Shown here one piece after another: positions 41,760 through 50,258 of a stretch of 64,000 nucleotides of DNA. Source of the DNA: Paractinoplanes tereljensis (GTDB lineage: Bacteria > Actinomycetota > Actinomycetes > Mycobacteriales > Micromonosporaceae); assembly GCF_016862435.1 (NCBI RefSeq), contig NZ_BOMY01000016.1, positions 181,819 to 245,818 on the forward strand. Reading direction: 5' to 3'. The translations under genes and the position numbers were made by a program. Below the pieces are notes generated by a model, which saw nothing but the letters and a program-made list of their open reading frames with translations, did no database searches and was not told where the DNA came from. Each line of letters begins with the position of its first letter. Positions within the stretch are counted from its first letter, which is position 1.

Positions 41760-42797
41760 ATGTCCGTACGCCCCGGCCGGTGGCTGACACTAGCCCTGGC
41801 GCCGCTCGTTGCCGTCTCCATTTTGGCGGCACCCGCATCGCCGGCGAGCGCTGACCCCGACGACGGATCGTCGTCCTCGTCGGCCGAGCCCGACGAAAAG
41901 GGCGATGACAAGGCAGACCCGACCCTCGACGAGGTGCTGGAGTCGTCCAACCGCAAGTTCGTCCAGGCCAAGGCCGCGGTCGCCAAGTCGACCACGACCC
42001 AGAAAGCCCTGGGCGTCAAGATCACGATCGCCGAAGCCAAGCGCGACGTGCTGATTCCCGAGGTCAACGCGATCGCGGCCCAGCAGTACCGCACCGGACA
42101 CCTGGGCGCCGCGAGCTTCCTGCTCGGCAGCAACGGCTCGGATGACTTCCTGAAGAAGGCGGTCTCCCTCGAGGAGATCAACACGCTGCACGACCGGAAG
42201 CTGCGCGAGCTGAACGCCGCAATCGACGAGGTCGAGTCGACCAAGGCCGCGCTCGACTCCGAGGTCAAGGCACAGCAGACCGCGCTGACCGCGATGTCGA
42301 AGCAGAAGGACGCGGCCGACAAGGCACTCAAGCTGATCGGCGGCGAGGGCCTGACCGCCGGTTTCGTGGACGCCACGTCGAAGGTCGCGGCACCCGCGCC
42401 GCGCAATTCCGACGGCGGTTTCTCGGCGCAGAAATGCACCGTGAACGATCCGACGACCAGCGGCTGCATCACCGCGCGTACATTGCACATGTACCAAGAG
42501 GTGAAGAAAGCCGGCTTCGACAACTTCGTCGGGTGCCATCGCGACGGCGGGCCATTCGAGCATCCCAAGGGCCGGGCCTGCGACTGGTCGTTGCAGAAGA
42601 GCGGCTTCTCGGAGTCGCACAACGCCACCATGAAGAAGTACGGCAACGACCTGATGGCGTTCCTCGTGCGCAACGCCGACCGGCTCGGGATCTACTACGT
42701 CATCTGGTACGCACAGATCTGGTTCCCAGCGACCGGCTGGCATGCTTACCACGGTGTCAGTAATCACAAGGACCACGTACACGTATCAATGCTTTAA
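41760..42797 (+). CDS. Secreted coiled-coil protein with ARB_07466-like C-terminal domain, c-di-AMP controlled
   Basis: A 345-aa paralogue of the divergent gene: signal peptide (~1-31, ...SPASA), acidic Ser-rich stretch, coiled coil (~55-200) and C-terminal domain with EHPKGRACDWSL and NHKDHVHVSML. Both proteins share VKKAGF/ARAAGFTHYVHC-type segments and the same His/Asp pattern. ATG 41760 has GGAAGGA at 41747-41753. Probable role: controlled remodelling of the cell wall during growth or germination. A strong terminator follows. Confidence 0.87.
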   Translation: MSVRPGRWLTLALAPLVAVSILAAPASPASADPDDGSSSSSAEPDEKGDDKADPTLDEVLESSNRKFVQAKAAVAKSTTTQKALGVKITIAEAKRDVLIPEVNAIAAQQYRTGHLGAASFLLGSNGSDDFLKKAVSLEEINTLHDRKLRELNAAIDEVESTKAALDSEVKAQQTALTAMSKQKDAADKALKLIGGEGLTAGFVDATSKVAAPAPRNSDGGFSAQKCTVNDPTTSGCITARTLHMYQEVKKAGFDNFVGCHRDGGPFEHPKGRACDWSLQKSGFSESHNATMKKYGNDLMAFLVRNADRLGIYYVIWYAQIWFPATGWHAYHGVSNHKDHVHVSML

Positions 42798-42807
42798 GGC
42801 CCTACGG

Positions 42808-42840
42808 AAAAGCCCCCGCCGGATCGGCGGGGGCTTTTTT
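42808..42840. terminator. Rho-independent bidirectional terminator
   Basis: AAAAGCCCCCGCC (42808-42820) pairs with GGCGGGGGCTTTTTT (42826-42840) around GATC, giving a classical GC stem with A run on one side and T run on the other. It serves the rightward secreted protein gene and the leftward GH65 gene. Confidence 0.95.
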
Positions 42841-45206
42841 CATTCCTGTGGAGCTCGGCGCACCGGGGCGCGCCCGGCCGGCTGGGTCGGCGGCGGGCCG
42901 ACCGGTCCGGCCGGCGGGATCGGCACGGTCACCGGCTTGACCTGGGTGACCTCGACGTCCTTGCCGTGGTGGTGGATCACCAGGCGAGCCGCCCCGCCGC
43001 CGTTGCGCAGCGAGTAGGTCACCTCGTCGGCGGTCACGCTCACCCGAAGCCGCAGTCCCCGCCAGAGCAGCGAGAACTCCAGGTTGTTGATCCGGCTGGG
43101 CAGCCGCGGCGCGAACGTCAGCTGGCCATTGAAGTCCCGCATGCCGCCCAGGCCGGCGACCAGCGAGATCCAGGTGCCGGCCAGCGACGCCACATGCACG
43201 CCGTCCCGCGAGTTCTGGTGCAGGTCGTGCAGGTCCATCAGGGCGGCCTCGCCCAGGTAGTCGTGGGCCAGCTCGAGGTGCCCGACCTCGGCCGCCACCA
43301 CCGCCTGGATGCACGACGACAGCGACGAGTCCCGGACGGTACGCGCGTCGTAGTAGGCGAAGTTGCGCTGCTTCTCCTCCGGCGTGAACGCGTCACCCCG
43401 GACGTACATCGCCATCACCAGGTCGGCCTGCTTGACCACCTGCTTGCGGTACAGATCGAAGTACGGGTAGTTCAGCAGCAGCGGGTACGCCTCCGGCGGA
43501 GTGTTCTCGAAGTCCCACTCCTGCAGCCGGGTAAAGCCCTCCGACTGCTGGTGCACCTGCAGCTCCCGGTCGTACGGGATGTGCATGGCCGCCGCCGCGT
43601 CCCGCCACGAGGCCATCTCCTCGTCGTCCACGTTCAGCTGGCGGGCCAGATCGGGGTGCCGCTTGGCCGCCTCGACCGCGCTGAACATGTTCTGCTGGGC
43701 CATCAGGTTGGTGTAGATGTTGTCGTCCACCACGGCCGTGTACTCGTCGGGGCCGGTGACCCCGTCGATGTGGAAGCGGCCGTGCCGGTCGTGGTGGCCG
43801 AGTGAGCGCCACAGCCGGGCCGTCTCCACCAGCAGTTCGAGGCCGACCTCGCGCTCGAAGTCGTAGTCGCCGGTGGCCTGCACGTACCGGCGGACCGCGT
43901 CGGCGATGTCCGCGCCGATGTGGAAGCCGGCGGTGCCGGCCGGCCAGTACGCCGAGCACTCCTGCCCGCGGATGGTGCGCCACGGGAAGGCCGCGCCCTG
44001 CAGACCCAGCGTCTGCGCCCGCTCCCGGGCCAGATCCAGCGTCGAGTGCCGCCAGCGCAGCACGTCAGCCGCCGCGGCCGGTTGGGTGTAGGTGAGGGCG
44101 GGCAGCACGAACGTCTCGGCGTCCCAGAACGTGTGGCCGTCGTAGCCGGGGCCGGACAGGCCCTTGGAGCCGATCGGCCGCTTCTCGGCCCGGGCGCCGG
44201 CCTGCAGCGTGTGGAACAGCCCGAAGCGGACCGCCTGCTGCACCTCGGGGTCGCCCTCGATCTTGACGTCGGAGTGGTCCCAGAACGCGTCCAGGTACTC
44301 CCGCTGGGCCTCGAGCAGACCCTCCCAGCCGTCCAGCCGGGCGCTGGCCAGAGCCGCACCGACCTGGTCGCGCAGGGCGGGCAGCGAGCGGCTGCCGGAC
44401 CAGCCGTAGGCCGCGAGCTTCACCACCCGCAGCTTCTGACCGGGGCCGACCTTGGCGGCGACCGTGGTGCGCAGCCAGTCGGGGTGGCCCTCGGTGGTGA
44501 TCTCGTGCTTGCCGGGCGCATCGACGAAGTGCTCCATGGCCGCGGCCATCCGCAGATCGCTGGCCTTGGTGCGGTGCACCATGAGGCCGCCGGCACGCTG
44601 CTCGAGGATCTCCTCGGACTGCAGCGGGTGGTCGAGCACGGCGGCGACGCGCGGGTCCTTGCTCATCGGCGGCAGCTGCTCGTTCGCCACCAGCTCGGAC
44701 TGCAGGATCAGCCGGCAGGAGGCGTCGAGCGGCTCCACCTCGTACAGGAACGCCACGACGGCGCGCTGGGTGAAGGACACCAGTCGCACGGTGCGGACCC
44801 GAATGGCCTGGCCGGACGGGGAGACCCATTCGACGGTGCGCTCGAGCGTGCCGGCTCGCAGGTCGAGGATCCGCTCGTGGGAGCGGAGCTCGCCGTACCG
44901 CACGTCGAACGGCTCGTCATCGACCAGCAGCCGCATCAGCTTGGCGTTGGTCACATTGATCATCGTCTGGCCGGACTCGGGGAAGCCGTAGCCGGCTTCC
45001 GCGTACGGCAGCGGGCGCAGCTCGTAGAACGAGTTCAGGTACGTGCCCGGCAGACCGTGGGGCTCGCCCTCGTCCAGGTTTCCGCGTATCCCGATGTGCC
45101 CGTTGCCCAACGCGAACACCGACTCCGACTGGGCCAGCAGGTCCAGATCGAGCCGGGTCTCCCGGATGTGCCAGGGGTCCACGGGATAAGCCCGTTCACG
45201 GATCAC
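42840..45206 (-). CDS. GH65 disaccharide phosphorylase
   Basis: A 788-aa family 65 glycoside hydrolase (maltose, trehalose, kojibiose or nigerose phosphorylase). The N-terminal beta-sandwich begins FALGNGHIGIRGNLDEGEPH; the (alpha/alpha)6 barrel has the general acid Glu488 in GVTGPDEYTAVVDDN and phosphate-site phrases SSLSSCIQAVVAAEVGH. It should split a glucose disaccharide with phosphate to beta-glucose-1-phosphate, which the adjacent beta-phosphoglucomutase converts. GTG 45206 start with GAGAGG upstream; the C-terminus is Pro/Arg-rich. Exact disaccharide unknown. Confidence 0.92.
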   Translation of the reverse strand: MIRERAYPVDPWHIRETRLDLDLLAQSESVFALGNGHIGIRGNLDEGEPHGLPGTYLNSFYELRPLPYAEAGYGFPESGQTMINVTNAKLMRLLVDDEPFDVRYGELRSHERILDLRAGTLERTVEWVSPSGQAIRVRTVRLVSFTQRAVVAFLYEVEPLDASCRLILQSELVANEQLPPMSKDPRVAAVLDHPLQSEEILEQRAGGLMVHRTKASDLRMAAAMEHFVDAPGKHEITTEGHPDWLRTTVAAKVGPGQKLRVVKLAAYGWSGSRSLPALRDQVGAALASARLDGWEGLLEAQREYLDAFWDHSDVKIEGDPEVQQAVRFGLFHTLQAGARAEKRPIGSKGLSGPGYDGHTFWDAETFVLPALTYTQPAAAADVLRWRHSTLDLARERAQTLGLQGAAFPWRTIRGQECSAYWPAGTAGFHIGADIADAVRRYVQATGDYDFEREVGLELLVETARLWRSLGHHDRHGRFHIDGVTGPDEYTAVVDDNIYTNLMAQQNMFSAVEAAKRHPDLARQLNVDDEEMASWRDAAAAMHIPYDRELQVHQQSEGFTRLQEWDFENTPPEAYPLLLNYPYFDLYRKQVVKQADLVMAMYVRGDAFTPEEKQRNFAYYDARTVRDSSLSSCIQAVVAAEVGHLELAHDYLGEAALMDLHDLHQNSRDGVHVASLAGTWISLVAGLGGMRDFNGQLTFAPRLPSRINNLEFSLLWRGLRLRVSVTADEVTYSLRNGGGAARLVIHHHGKDVEVTQVKPVTVPIPPAGPVGPPPTQPAGRAPVRRAPQE

Positions 45207-45267
45207 GGTGGTGCCTCTCGTGAATGAGTAAAGAGAAAGTCGTGAAGATATAAGCGCTGATACGGGT

Positions 45268-46008
45268 TCAGCGCGTCAGGAGTTCGGACAGGTCTGTGAC
45301 AACGATGTCGGCCCCGTGCTCCAACAAAGCGTCTGCCTGTCCGACGCGGTCCACACCGACCACAATCCCGAACTTGCCCGCCCGACCGGCTGCAACGCCG
45401 GCTTGGGCGTCCTCGAAGACGGCGCAGCTCTCCGGGGGCAACCCGAGCAGCTTCGCGCCGTAGAGGAAGGTGTCCGGCGCCGGCTTGCCCGGCAGTCCCA
45501 GCTCGCGGGCGGTGACACCGTCCACGCGATCCTCGAGGAGGTCGGCGATTCCCGCGGCCTCCAGTACGTCCTTGCAGTTGGCGCTCGCCGAGACGACCAC
45601 CCGGCGCAGTCCCGCCTCACGGGCGGCCTTGAGGTACTCCACAGAGCCCTCGTAGACCTGGACCGCGCCCTCTTTGATCTTCTGCAGGACGAGGAGGTTT
45701 TTCTTGTTGCCGATGCCGTTCACGGTCAGCTGGTCGGGACCGTCATCCGGCGTCCCCTCGGGCAGGGTGATCCCCCGGGAGGCCAGGAACGTGCGGACGC
45801 CATCGGCGCGCTGCCGGCCGTCGACATATTCGTGATAGTCGGCGCCGGAGTCGAACGGCACGAACTGGAGTTCGTGCTGTGCCGACCACGTCTTGAGGAA
45901 CGTGTCGAACGTTTGTTTCCACGCAGCATTGTGCACAAGGGCGGTCTGCGTGAGCACGCCGTCAAGATCAAAAAGGCATGCCGTCACATGCGGAGGTAGT
46001 CCGAGCAC
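45268..46008 (-). CDS. pgmB: Beta-phosphoglucomutase (HAD superfamily)
   Basis: A 246-aa HAD phosphatase-fold mutase. FDLDGVLTQTA gives the nucleophile Asp14 and acid/base Asp16; RRVVVSASANC is motif II, LPGKPAPDTFLYGAKLLG holds the Lys of motif III and VFEDAQAGV motif IV. It interconverts beta-glucose-1-phosphate and glucose-6-phosphate. It lies 61 bp upstream of the GH65 gene in the same direction, the canonical pairing. GTG 46008 start. A longer insert (ADYHEYVDGRQRADGVRTFL) is the cap domain. Confidence 0.92.
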   Translation of the reverse strand: MLGLPPHVTACLFDLDGVLTQTALVHNAAWKQTFDTFLKTWSAQHELQFVPFDSGADYHEYVDGRQRADGVRTFLASRGITLPEGTPDDGPDQLTVNGIGNKKNLLVLQKIKEGAVQVYEGSVEYLKAAREAGLRRVVVSASANCKDVLEAAGIADLLEDRVDGVTARELGLPGKPAPDTFLYGAKLLGLPPESCAVFEDAQAGVAAGRAGKFGIVVGVDRVGQADALLEHGADIVVTDLSELLTR

Positions 46009-46099
46009 GCGCCCAATGTAGTCGCATCCCGCGCGTGGTGAGTCCCGAAGGGCGGCTTCACATTTTCCGCAGGCGTTACGAGCTGTTAAAACTGTCGTT

Positions 46100-46633
46100 T
46101 CAAGCGGGTGTCGCGCGGCGGGGCAGTGCTATGCGGAGCCCGATCGTGGTACCGATCGGGCCGGTCGCCACCGTCACCTCGTCGCAGAGCTGATGCGCCA
46201 GCCAGATGCCGCGGCCACCCACGTCGAACGTCTCAGGAACCTCAGGCGGCTTCAGGAACCTCGCCGGAATCCCCGGCCCCGAATCGGTCACCGTGCACCA
46301 GGCCGAGCCGCCGGCCAGCCAGAGCACGACCCGGCCCTGGCCACCGGCGTGCAGCACGACGTTGGTGATCACCTCGTTGACCGCGAGCACGAAGCCCGAC
46401 TGCCGGTCGCCGGTGAGCCCGGCGCCGGCCAGCCGGCTTGTCACCTCGTGCCGCAGCACGGCGATCTCGTCGCGGCCGAAGGACCGGTCGAGGAGCTGGG
46501 AGGTATCGACGGAAGGCGGAGAGCCCGCGTCACCGTTCGGCCCCACCTTGGGAGCCGAACGCACACTTTGGCTCAATCTCTCCTCCACCGTCGTGCAGCC
46601 TACGCGCTGCGCGGCCCGGGTGTTAGGAGGCAC
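46100..46633 (-). CDS. HATPase protein (RsbW/SpoIIAB-like anti-sigma or serine kinase)
   Basis: A 177-aa GHKL ATPase. N-box LAVNEVITNVVLHAGG, G1 DSGPGIPARF and G2 GGRGIWLAHQLCDEV are clear, as in RsbW and the many small ATPases of actinomycetes. The N-terminal ~45 residues look disordered and the real start may be downstream of GTG 46633. No sigma factor or anti-anti-sigma gene is adjacent, so partners lie elsewhere. Confidence 0.87.
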   Translation of the reverse strand: MPPNTRAAQRVGCTTVEERLSQSVRSAPKVGPNGDAGSPPSVDTSQLLDRSFGRDEIAVLRHEVTSRLAGAGLTGDRQSGFVLAVNEVITNVVLHAGGQGRVVLWLAGGSAWCTVTDSGPGIPARFLKPPEVPETFDVGGRGIWLAHQLCDEVTVATGPIGTTIGLRIALPRRATPA

Positions 46634-46685
46634 TCGCGCACCTTTTAGAACAGATCGGCGTTCAGCGCCGCTTCAGCGCCGCTTT

Positions 46686-47981
46686 CTAGCGCCAACCGAC
46701 GTCGATGCGGCCGCCGCTCTCGGCGAAGAAGTGCAGCATGTCCATCCGGACCGCGACGGCGAGCGGATGGCCCGGCGAGACCGCCGGGTAGGGCGCCAGG
46801 CGGACCGCCAGCTCGGCCGGGCGGCGGTGGTGCCGGCCCGGGTCGAGAACGCTGCGCTCGTCGCGCGGCTGCGTCGCGGTGGCGCCGTTCGAGTTGCCGC
46901 GGCCGGTCAGTTTCTGCAGCGTGCTGCCGAAGCGCCGGAGCGCACCGCCCTGCTCCGCCTCGGGCTTGCCGGTGCCCATCTCGTCCACCACGATCGCGGT
47001 CGCGCCGATGTCCAGGAAGGCCAGCGACTCGTGGCCGTGGTGCTCGAGGAAGCGGATCCGGCCACGGAGGACGTCGCCCTGCACCTCGGGTGCCACCGGG
47101 GTGAGCGCCTCGGCCCGCATGCCGACCACGATGCGCTCGCCGTGGTAGTGCGCCACCGCACGGGCCCGGATGTCGGTCCACGGCAGGTAGAGCGCCTGCT
47201 CGCCGAAGTTCAGCGCGACGTATTGATCAAGGTGCACGTAGACGGACGCCTCGAGCAGGTTCATCCGGGGCGAGCCGAGGAACGCCGCGACGTACAGGGT
47301 GGCCGGTCGCCCGTACACCTCGGTGGGGGTGCCGACGTCCTGCAGGACGCCCTTGCGCATGATCGCCACCCGGTCGGCCATGGTGAGCGCCTCGGCCTGG
47401 TCGTGCGTCACGTACATGGTCGTCACGCCGAGCTCGCGGGTGAGGCCGGTGATCTCCGCGCGCAGCTCGGCGCGCAGGCCGCTGTCCAGGTTGGAGAGCG
47501 GTTCGTCCATCAGGAAGAGCCCGGGACGGCGGACGATCGCGCGGCCCATGGCGACCCGCTGGCGCTGCCCGCCGGAGAGCTGGCTGGGCTTGCGGCCGAG
47601 CACGTCACCGATGCCGAGCGCGCTGGCGACGTCGCCGACCCGCTCGATCCGGTTGCCCGGCTCCATCCCGGACAGACGCAGCGGGAAGCCGATGTTGTCC
47701 CCGACCGTCATGTGCGGATATAGCGCGAAATCTTGGAAAACCATGGCGATACTGCGATCCCGGGGTGCCAGCTCCAGCACCGGGTCGCCATTCAGAAGAA
47801 TGTCCCCTTCGGACGGATCCTCCAGGCCGGCGATCATCCGCAGGATGGTCGACTTCCCGCAGCCGGACGGGCCGAGCAGCACGAGGAACTCGCCGTCCGT
47901 GACGTCGAGACTCACGTGATCGACGGCAACCGTGCCATCAGGCCAAACCTTGGTGACGTCCTTGAGCAAGACGGTGGACAC
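46686..47981 (-). CDS. Sugar ABC transporter ATPase (MsmK/UgpC type), orphan
   Basis: A 431-aa CUT1 ATPase. Walker A GPSGCGKST, LSGGQRQRVAMGRAIVR signature, LFLMDEPLSNLDSG Walker B and THDQAEALTMADRVAIM switch are all present; the C-terminal TOBE/regulatory region (~245-431) is longer than in MsmK and has a Gly/Arg-rich insert around 345-385. No binding-protein or permease genes are near, so it may energise several sugar transporters, as MsmK-type ATPases do. Lies 52 bp downstream of nothing operonic; transcribed leftward alone. Confidence 0.87.
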   Translation of the reverse strand: MSTVLLKDVTKVWPDGTVAVDHVSLDVTDGEFLVLLGPSGCGKSTILRMIAGLEDPSEGDILLNGDPVLELAPRDRSIAMVFQDFALYPHMTVGDNIGFPLRLSGMEPGNRIERVGDVASALGIGDVLGRKPSQLSGGQRQRVAMGRAIVRRPGLFLMDEPLSNLDSGLRAELRAEITGLTRELGVTTMYVTHDQAEALTMADRVAIMRKGVLQDVGTPTEVYGRPATLYVAAFLGSPRMNLLEASVYVHLDQYVALNFGEQALYLPWTDIRARAVAHYHGERIVVGMRAEALTPVAPEVQGDVLRGRIRFLEHHGHESLAFLDIGATAIVVDEMGTGKPEAEQGGALRRFGSTLQKLTGRGNSNGATATQPRDERSVLDPGRHHRRPAELAVRLAPYPAVSPGHPLAVAVRMDMLHFFAESGGRIDVGWR

Positions 47982-48107
47982 CGTCTCAACCTTTCGCCGG
48001 GGGATGTGGGGAAGCGATCTAGGTCACTCTGACGAGGAGTATCTATATGGCGCCATCGGGTGAACGTGCCATTTGCGCACGGTAGTGAACCGATTACAAC
48101 TTTTCTC

Positions 48108-50258
48108 TCACCGGCTGGGGAAGATTCGGCGAACCACTCGCTCGGCCGCGCCGCCGTCGTCGAGGTAACAAAACCGCGAGCGGAACACGGCTCGCCGCTC
48201 GGCCGCGAAGTCGCCGTCCCGGAAGATGGCCGCGAGCTGCGAGAACTCGGTGGCCACCGGGCCCGGTGGCGCGGCCGGCAGATCGAAGTAGACGCCGCGG
48301 ACCTCGCGGTAGACCGGCCAGTCCGGCGCGAAGATCACCACGGGCCGATCGAGGACCGCGTAATCGAACATCGCGGACGAATAGTCCGTGACCAATACAT
48401 CGGCGGCAAGGTAGAGATCCTCGACCACCCCGTGGCCGGAGACATCCAGGATCCGCCGGCCCCCGGTCGGCGGCCGGCCCTGCCGCCCGGCCGGCACGTG
48501 GAAGTAGTGCGCCCGGACCAGCAGCGTCGTCTCCGGGCCGAGCGCCTCGGACAGCCGCTCGACGTCGAGCACCTGGCTGCCCTTCGGCAGCCACTCGCGG
48601 TGCGTGGGCATGTAGAGCACCACCCGGCGGCCGGGATCGATGCCCAGCCTCGCCCGGGCCGCCGCGGCGTCGGCGGCGGTGGCGGTGGCCAGCCGGTCGT
48701 TGCGCGGATAGCCGACCTCGAGCGTCTCGTACGAGCACGGGTACGCCCGCTCCCAGGCGATCGTGGTGTGCGCGTTCGCCGTGATGCTGAAGTCCCAGCG
48801 GTCGGCCCGGCGCATCTGGCCGGCGAAGTCGGTGTCGGCCACCGCGCCCCGATGATCGAGCTGGTCCATTCCCATCATCTTCAGCGGGGTGCCGTGGTGG
48901 GTCATCACGTGTGTGGCGCCGCGCCGCTTGACCGTCAAATTCGGCCAGTTCACGTTGTTGACCAGATACCCCGCGCGGGCCATCGCGCGGTAGTACGGCC
49001 GCGAGCCGGCCACCACGTAATCGACTCCCGGCGGCACCGCACGCACCCGCGACGGACCGACCACCCAGACCGCGTGGACCTGCGGCACCAGTTCGGCCGC
49101 CTTGGCGGCGATCGCGGCCGGGTTGCAGGCCACCCCGCGATACCAGTACGCGGCATAGAGCGCGAGCGACCGATCCACCGGAAACAGCAGGTGGAATCGG
49201 TAGTACAGGTAGCCGGCCAGCTGCCGGGCCCGGCGTTTGGCTCGGAGCCAAGGCGGGCGTACGGCCTCCCGCGCCCGCCCCGCGAGGCGTAACAGCCCGT
49301 CCGAGACGCGGAACGCCCGATAGTCGCCGCGAGCGATCAGCCGGTACCGCAGCCCCTCCAGGCCGCCCGGCGACGGGAAGCCCGCCGGGGGCAGATGGTG
49401 GTGATAAATCTCGGTCATCCGGGCGAAGAAGCGGCGCCTCGATCCGGGCGGCACCCGGGTCTCGTGCCGCATCACCCGCATGAGGTGCCAGAGCATCCGG
49501 CGGAACAGCAGCCCGCGCACCTCGTCATCCGGCCGGCCGTACTTGTGGCAGAGGTCGAGCGCGGTCTCCCAGTGCTCGAAGACCTCGAAGTGCCGCTCGC
49601 CGACGGTCCGGGTGATCGCGCCGGTGCGCCGCTGCCGGTAGTGCACGCAGGTGCGCGGCAGGACACTGACCCGGGGCGCGGCCAGCAGCAGCGGGAAGGT
49701 GAAGGAGACGTCCTCGTACCAGCCGGCCGCGAAGCCGATCCCGAGCACCTCCAGCAGCTCCCGCCGGATCACCCGGTTCCAGGCCACGTGCAGCACGTTC
49801 AGCGCCTGCGGCCACTCCTCCACGGTGAACACCCGGGGTGCCCCGGACAGCAGCTTCCGGGCCGTGCCGGCCTGCACCGGGCCGTCCCAGTGCACCCGGT
49901 CCCAGCCCACGATCAGCAGGTCGGCGTCGGTGGCGCGCAGCCGGGCGGCGACCGCGGCGAGGGCGCCGGTGGCCAGCCAGTCGTCGCTGTCCAGGAACCA
50001 GACGTACTCGCCGGCGGCGTGCGCGAGCCCGAGGTTGCGGGCCGGGCCGAGGCCCCCGTTGACCGGCGAGGTGACCACCCGGACCCGCGGGTCGCGGGCC
50101 GCGTACTCGGCCAGGATGTCGGCGCTGTGATCCGGTGAGCAGTCGTCCACCGCCACGATCTCGAAGTCCTCGAACGACTGGGTGAGCAGCGAGTCGAGGC
50201 ACTGGCGCAGGTAGCCCTGCACCCGGTAGATCGGGAGGACGACGCTCAGCAGGGTCAC
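48108..50258 (-). CDS. GT2 glycosyltransferase fused to CDP-glycerol glycerophosphotransferase (TagF-like)
   Basis: A 716-aa fusion. Residues 1-~230 are a GT-A family 2 transferase (SVVLPIYRVQGYLRQCLDSL; DSDDW acceptor/metal motif at about 91-95). Residues ~350-716 are a Glyphos_transf domain with the nucleophilic motif MTHHGTPLKMMGMD and YSSAMFDYAVLDRPVV, as in TagB/TagF that add glycerol phosphate to wall teichoic acid. It overlaps the CDP-alcohol transferase gene by 4 bp. Probably adds a sugar and polyol phosphates to a wall polymer. No signal peptide; membrane association is expected through amphipathic helices. Confidence 0.87.
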   Translation of the reverse strand: MTLLSVVLPIYRVQGYLRQCLDSLLTQSFEDFEIVAVDDCSPDHSADILAEYAARDPRVRVVTSPVNGGLGPARNLGLAHAAGEYVWFLDSDDWLATGALAAVAARLRATDADLLIVGWDRVHWDGPVQAGTARKLLSGAPRVFTVEEWPQALNVLHVAWNRVIRRELLEVLGIGFAAGWYEDVSFTFPLLLAAPRVSVLPRTCVHYRQRRTGAITRTVGERHFEVFEHWETALDLCHKYGRPDDEVRGLLFRRMLWHLMRVMRHETRVPPGSRRRFFARMTEIYHHHLPPAGFPSPGGLEGLRYRLIARGDYRAFRVSDGLLRLAGRAREAVRPPWLRAKRRARQLAGYLYYRFHLLFPVDRSLALYAAYWYRGVACNPAAIAAKAAELVPQVHAVWVVGPSRVRAVPPGVDYVVAGSRPYYRAMARAGYLVNNVNWPNLTVKRRGATHVMTHHGTPLKMMGMDQLDHRGAVADTDFAGQMRRADRWDFSITANAHTTIAWERAYPCSYETLEVGYPRNDRLATATAADAAAARARLGIDPGRRVVLYMPTHREWLPKGSQVLDVERLSEALGPETTLLVRAHYFHVPAGRQGRPPTGGRRILDVSGHGVVEDLYLAADVLVTDYSSAMFDYAVLDRPVVIFAPDWPVYREVRGVYFDLPAAPPGPVATEFSQLAAIFRDGDFAAERRAVFRSRFCYLDDGGAAERVVRRIFPSR

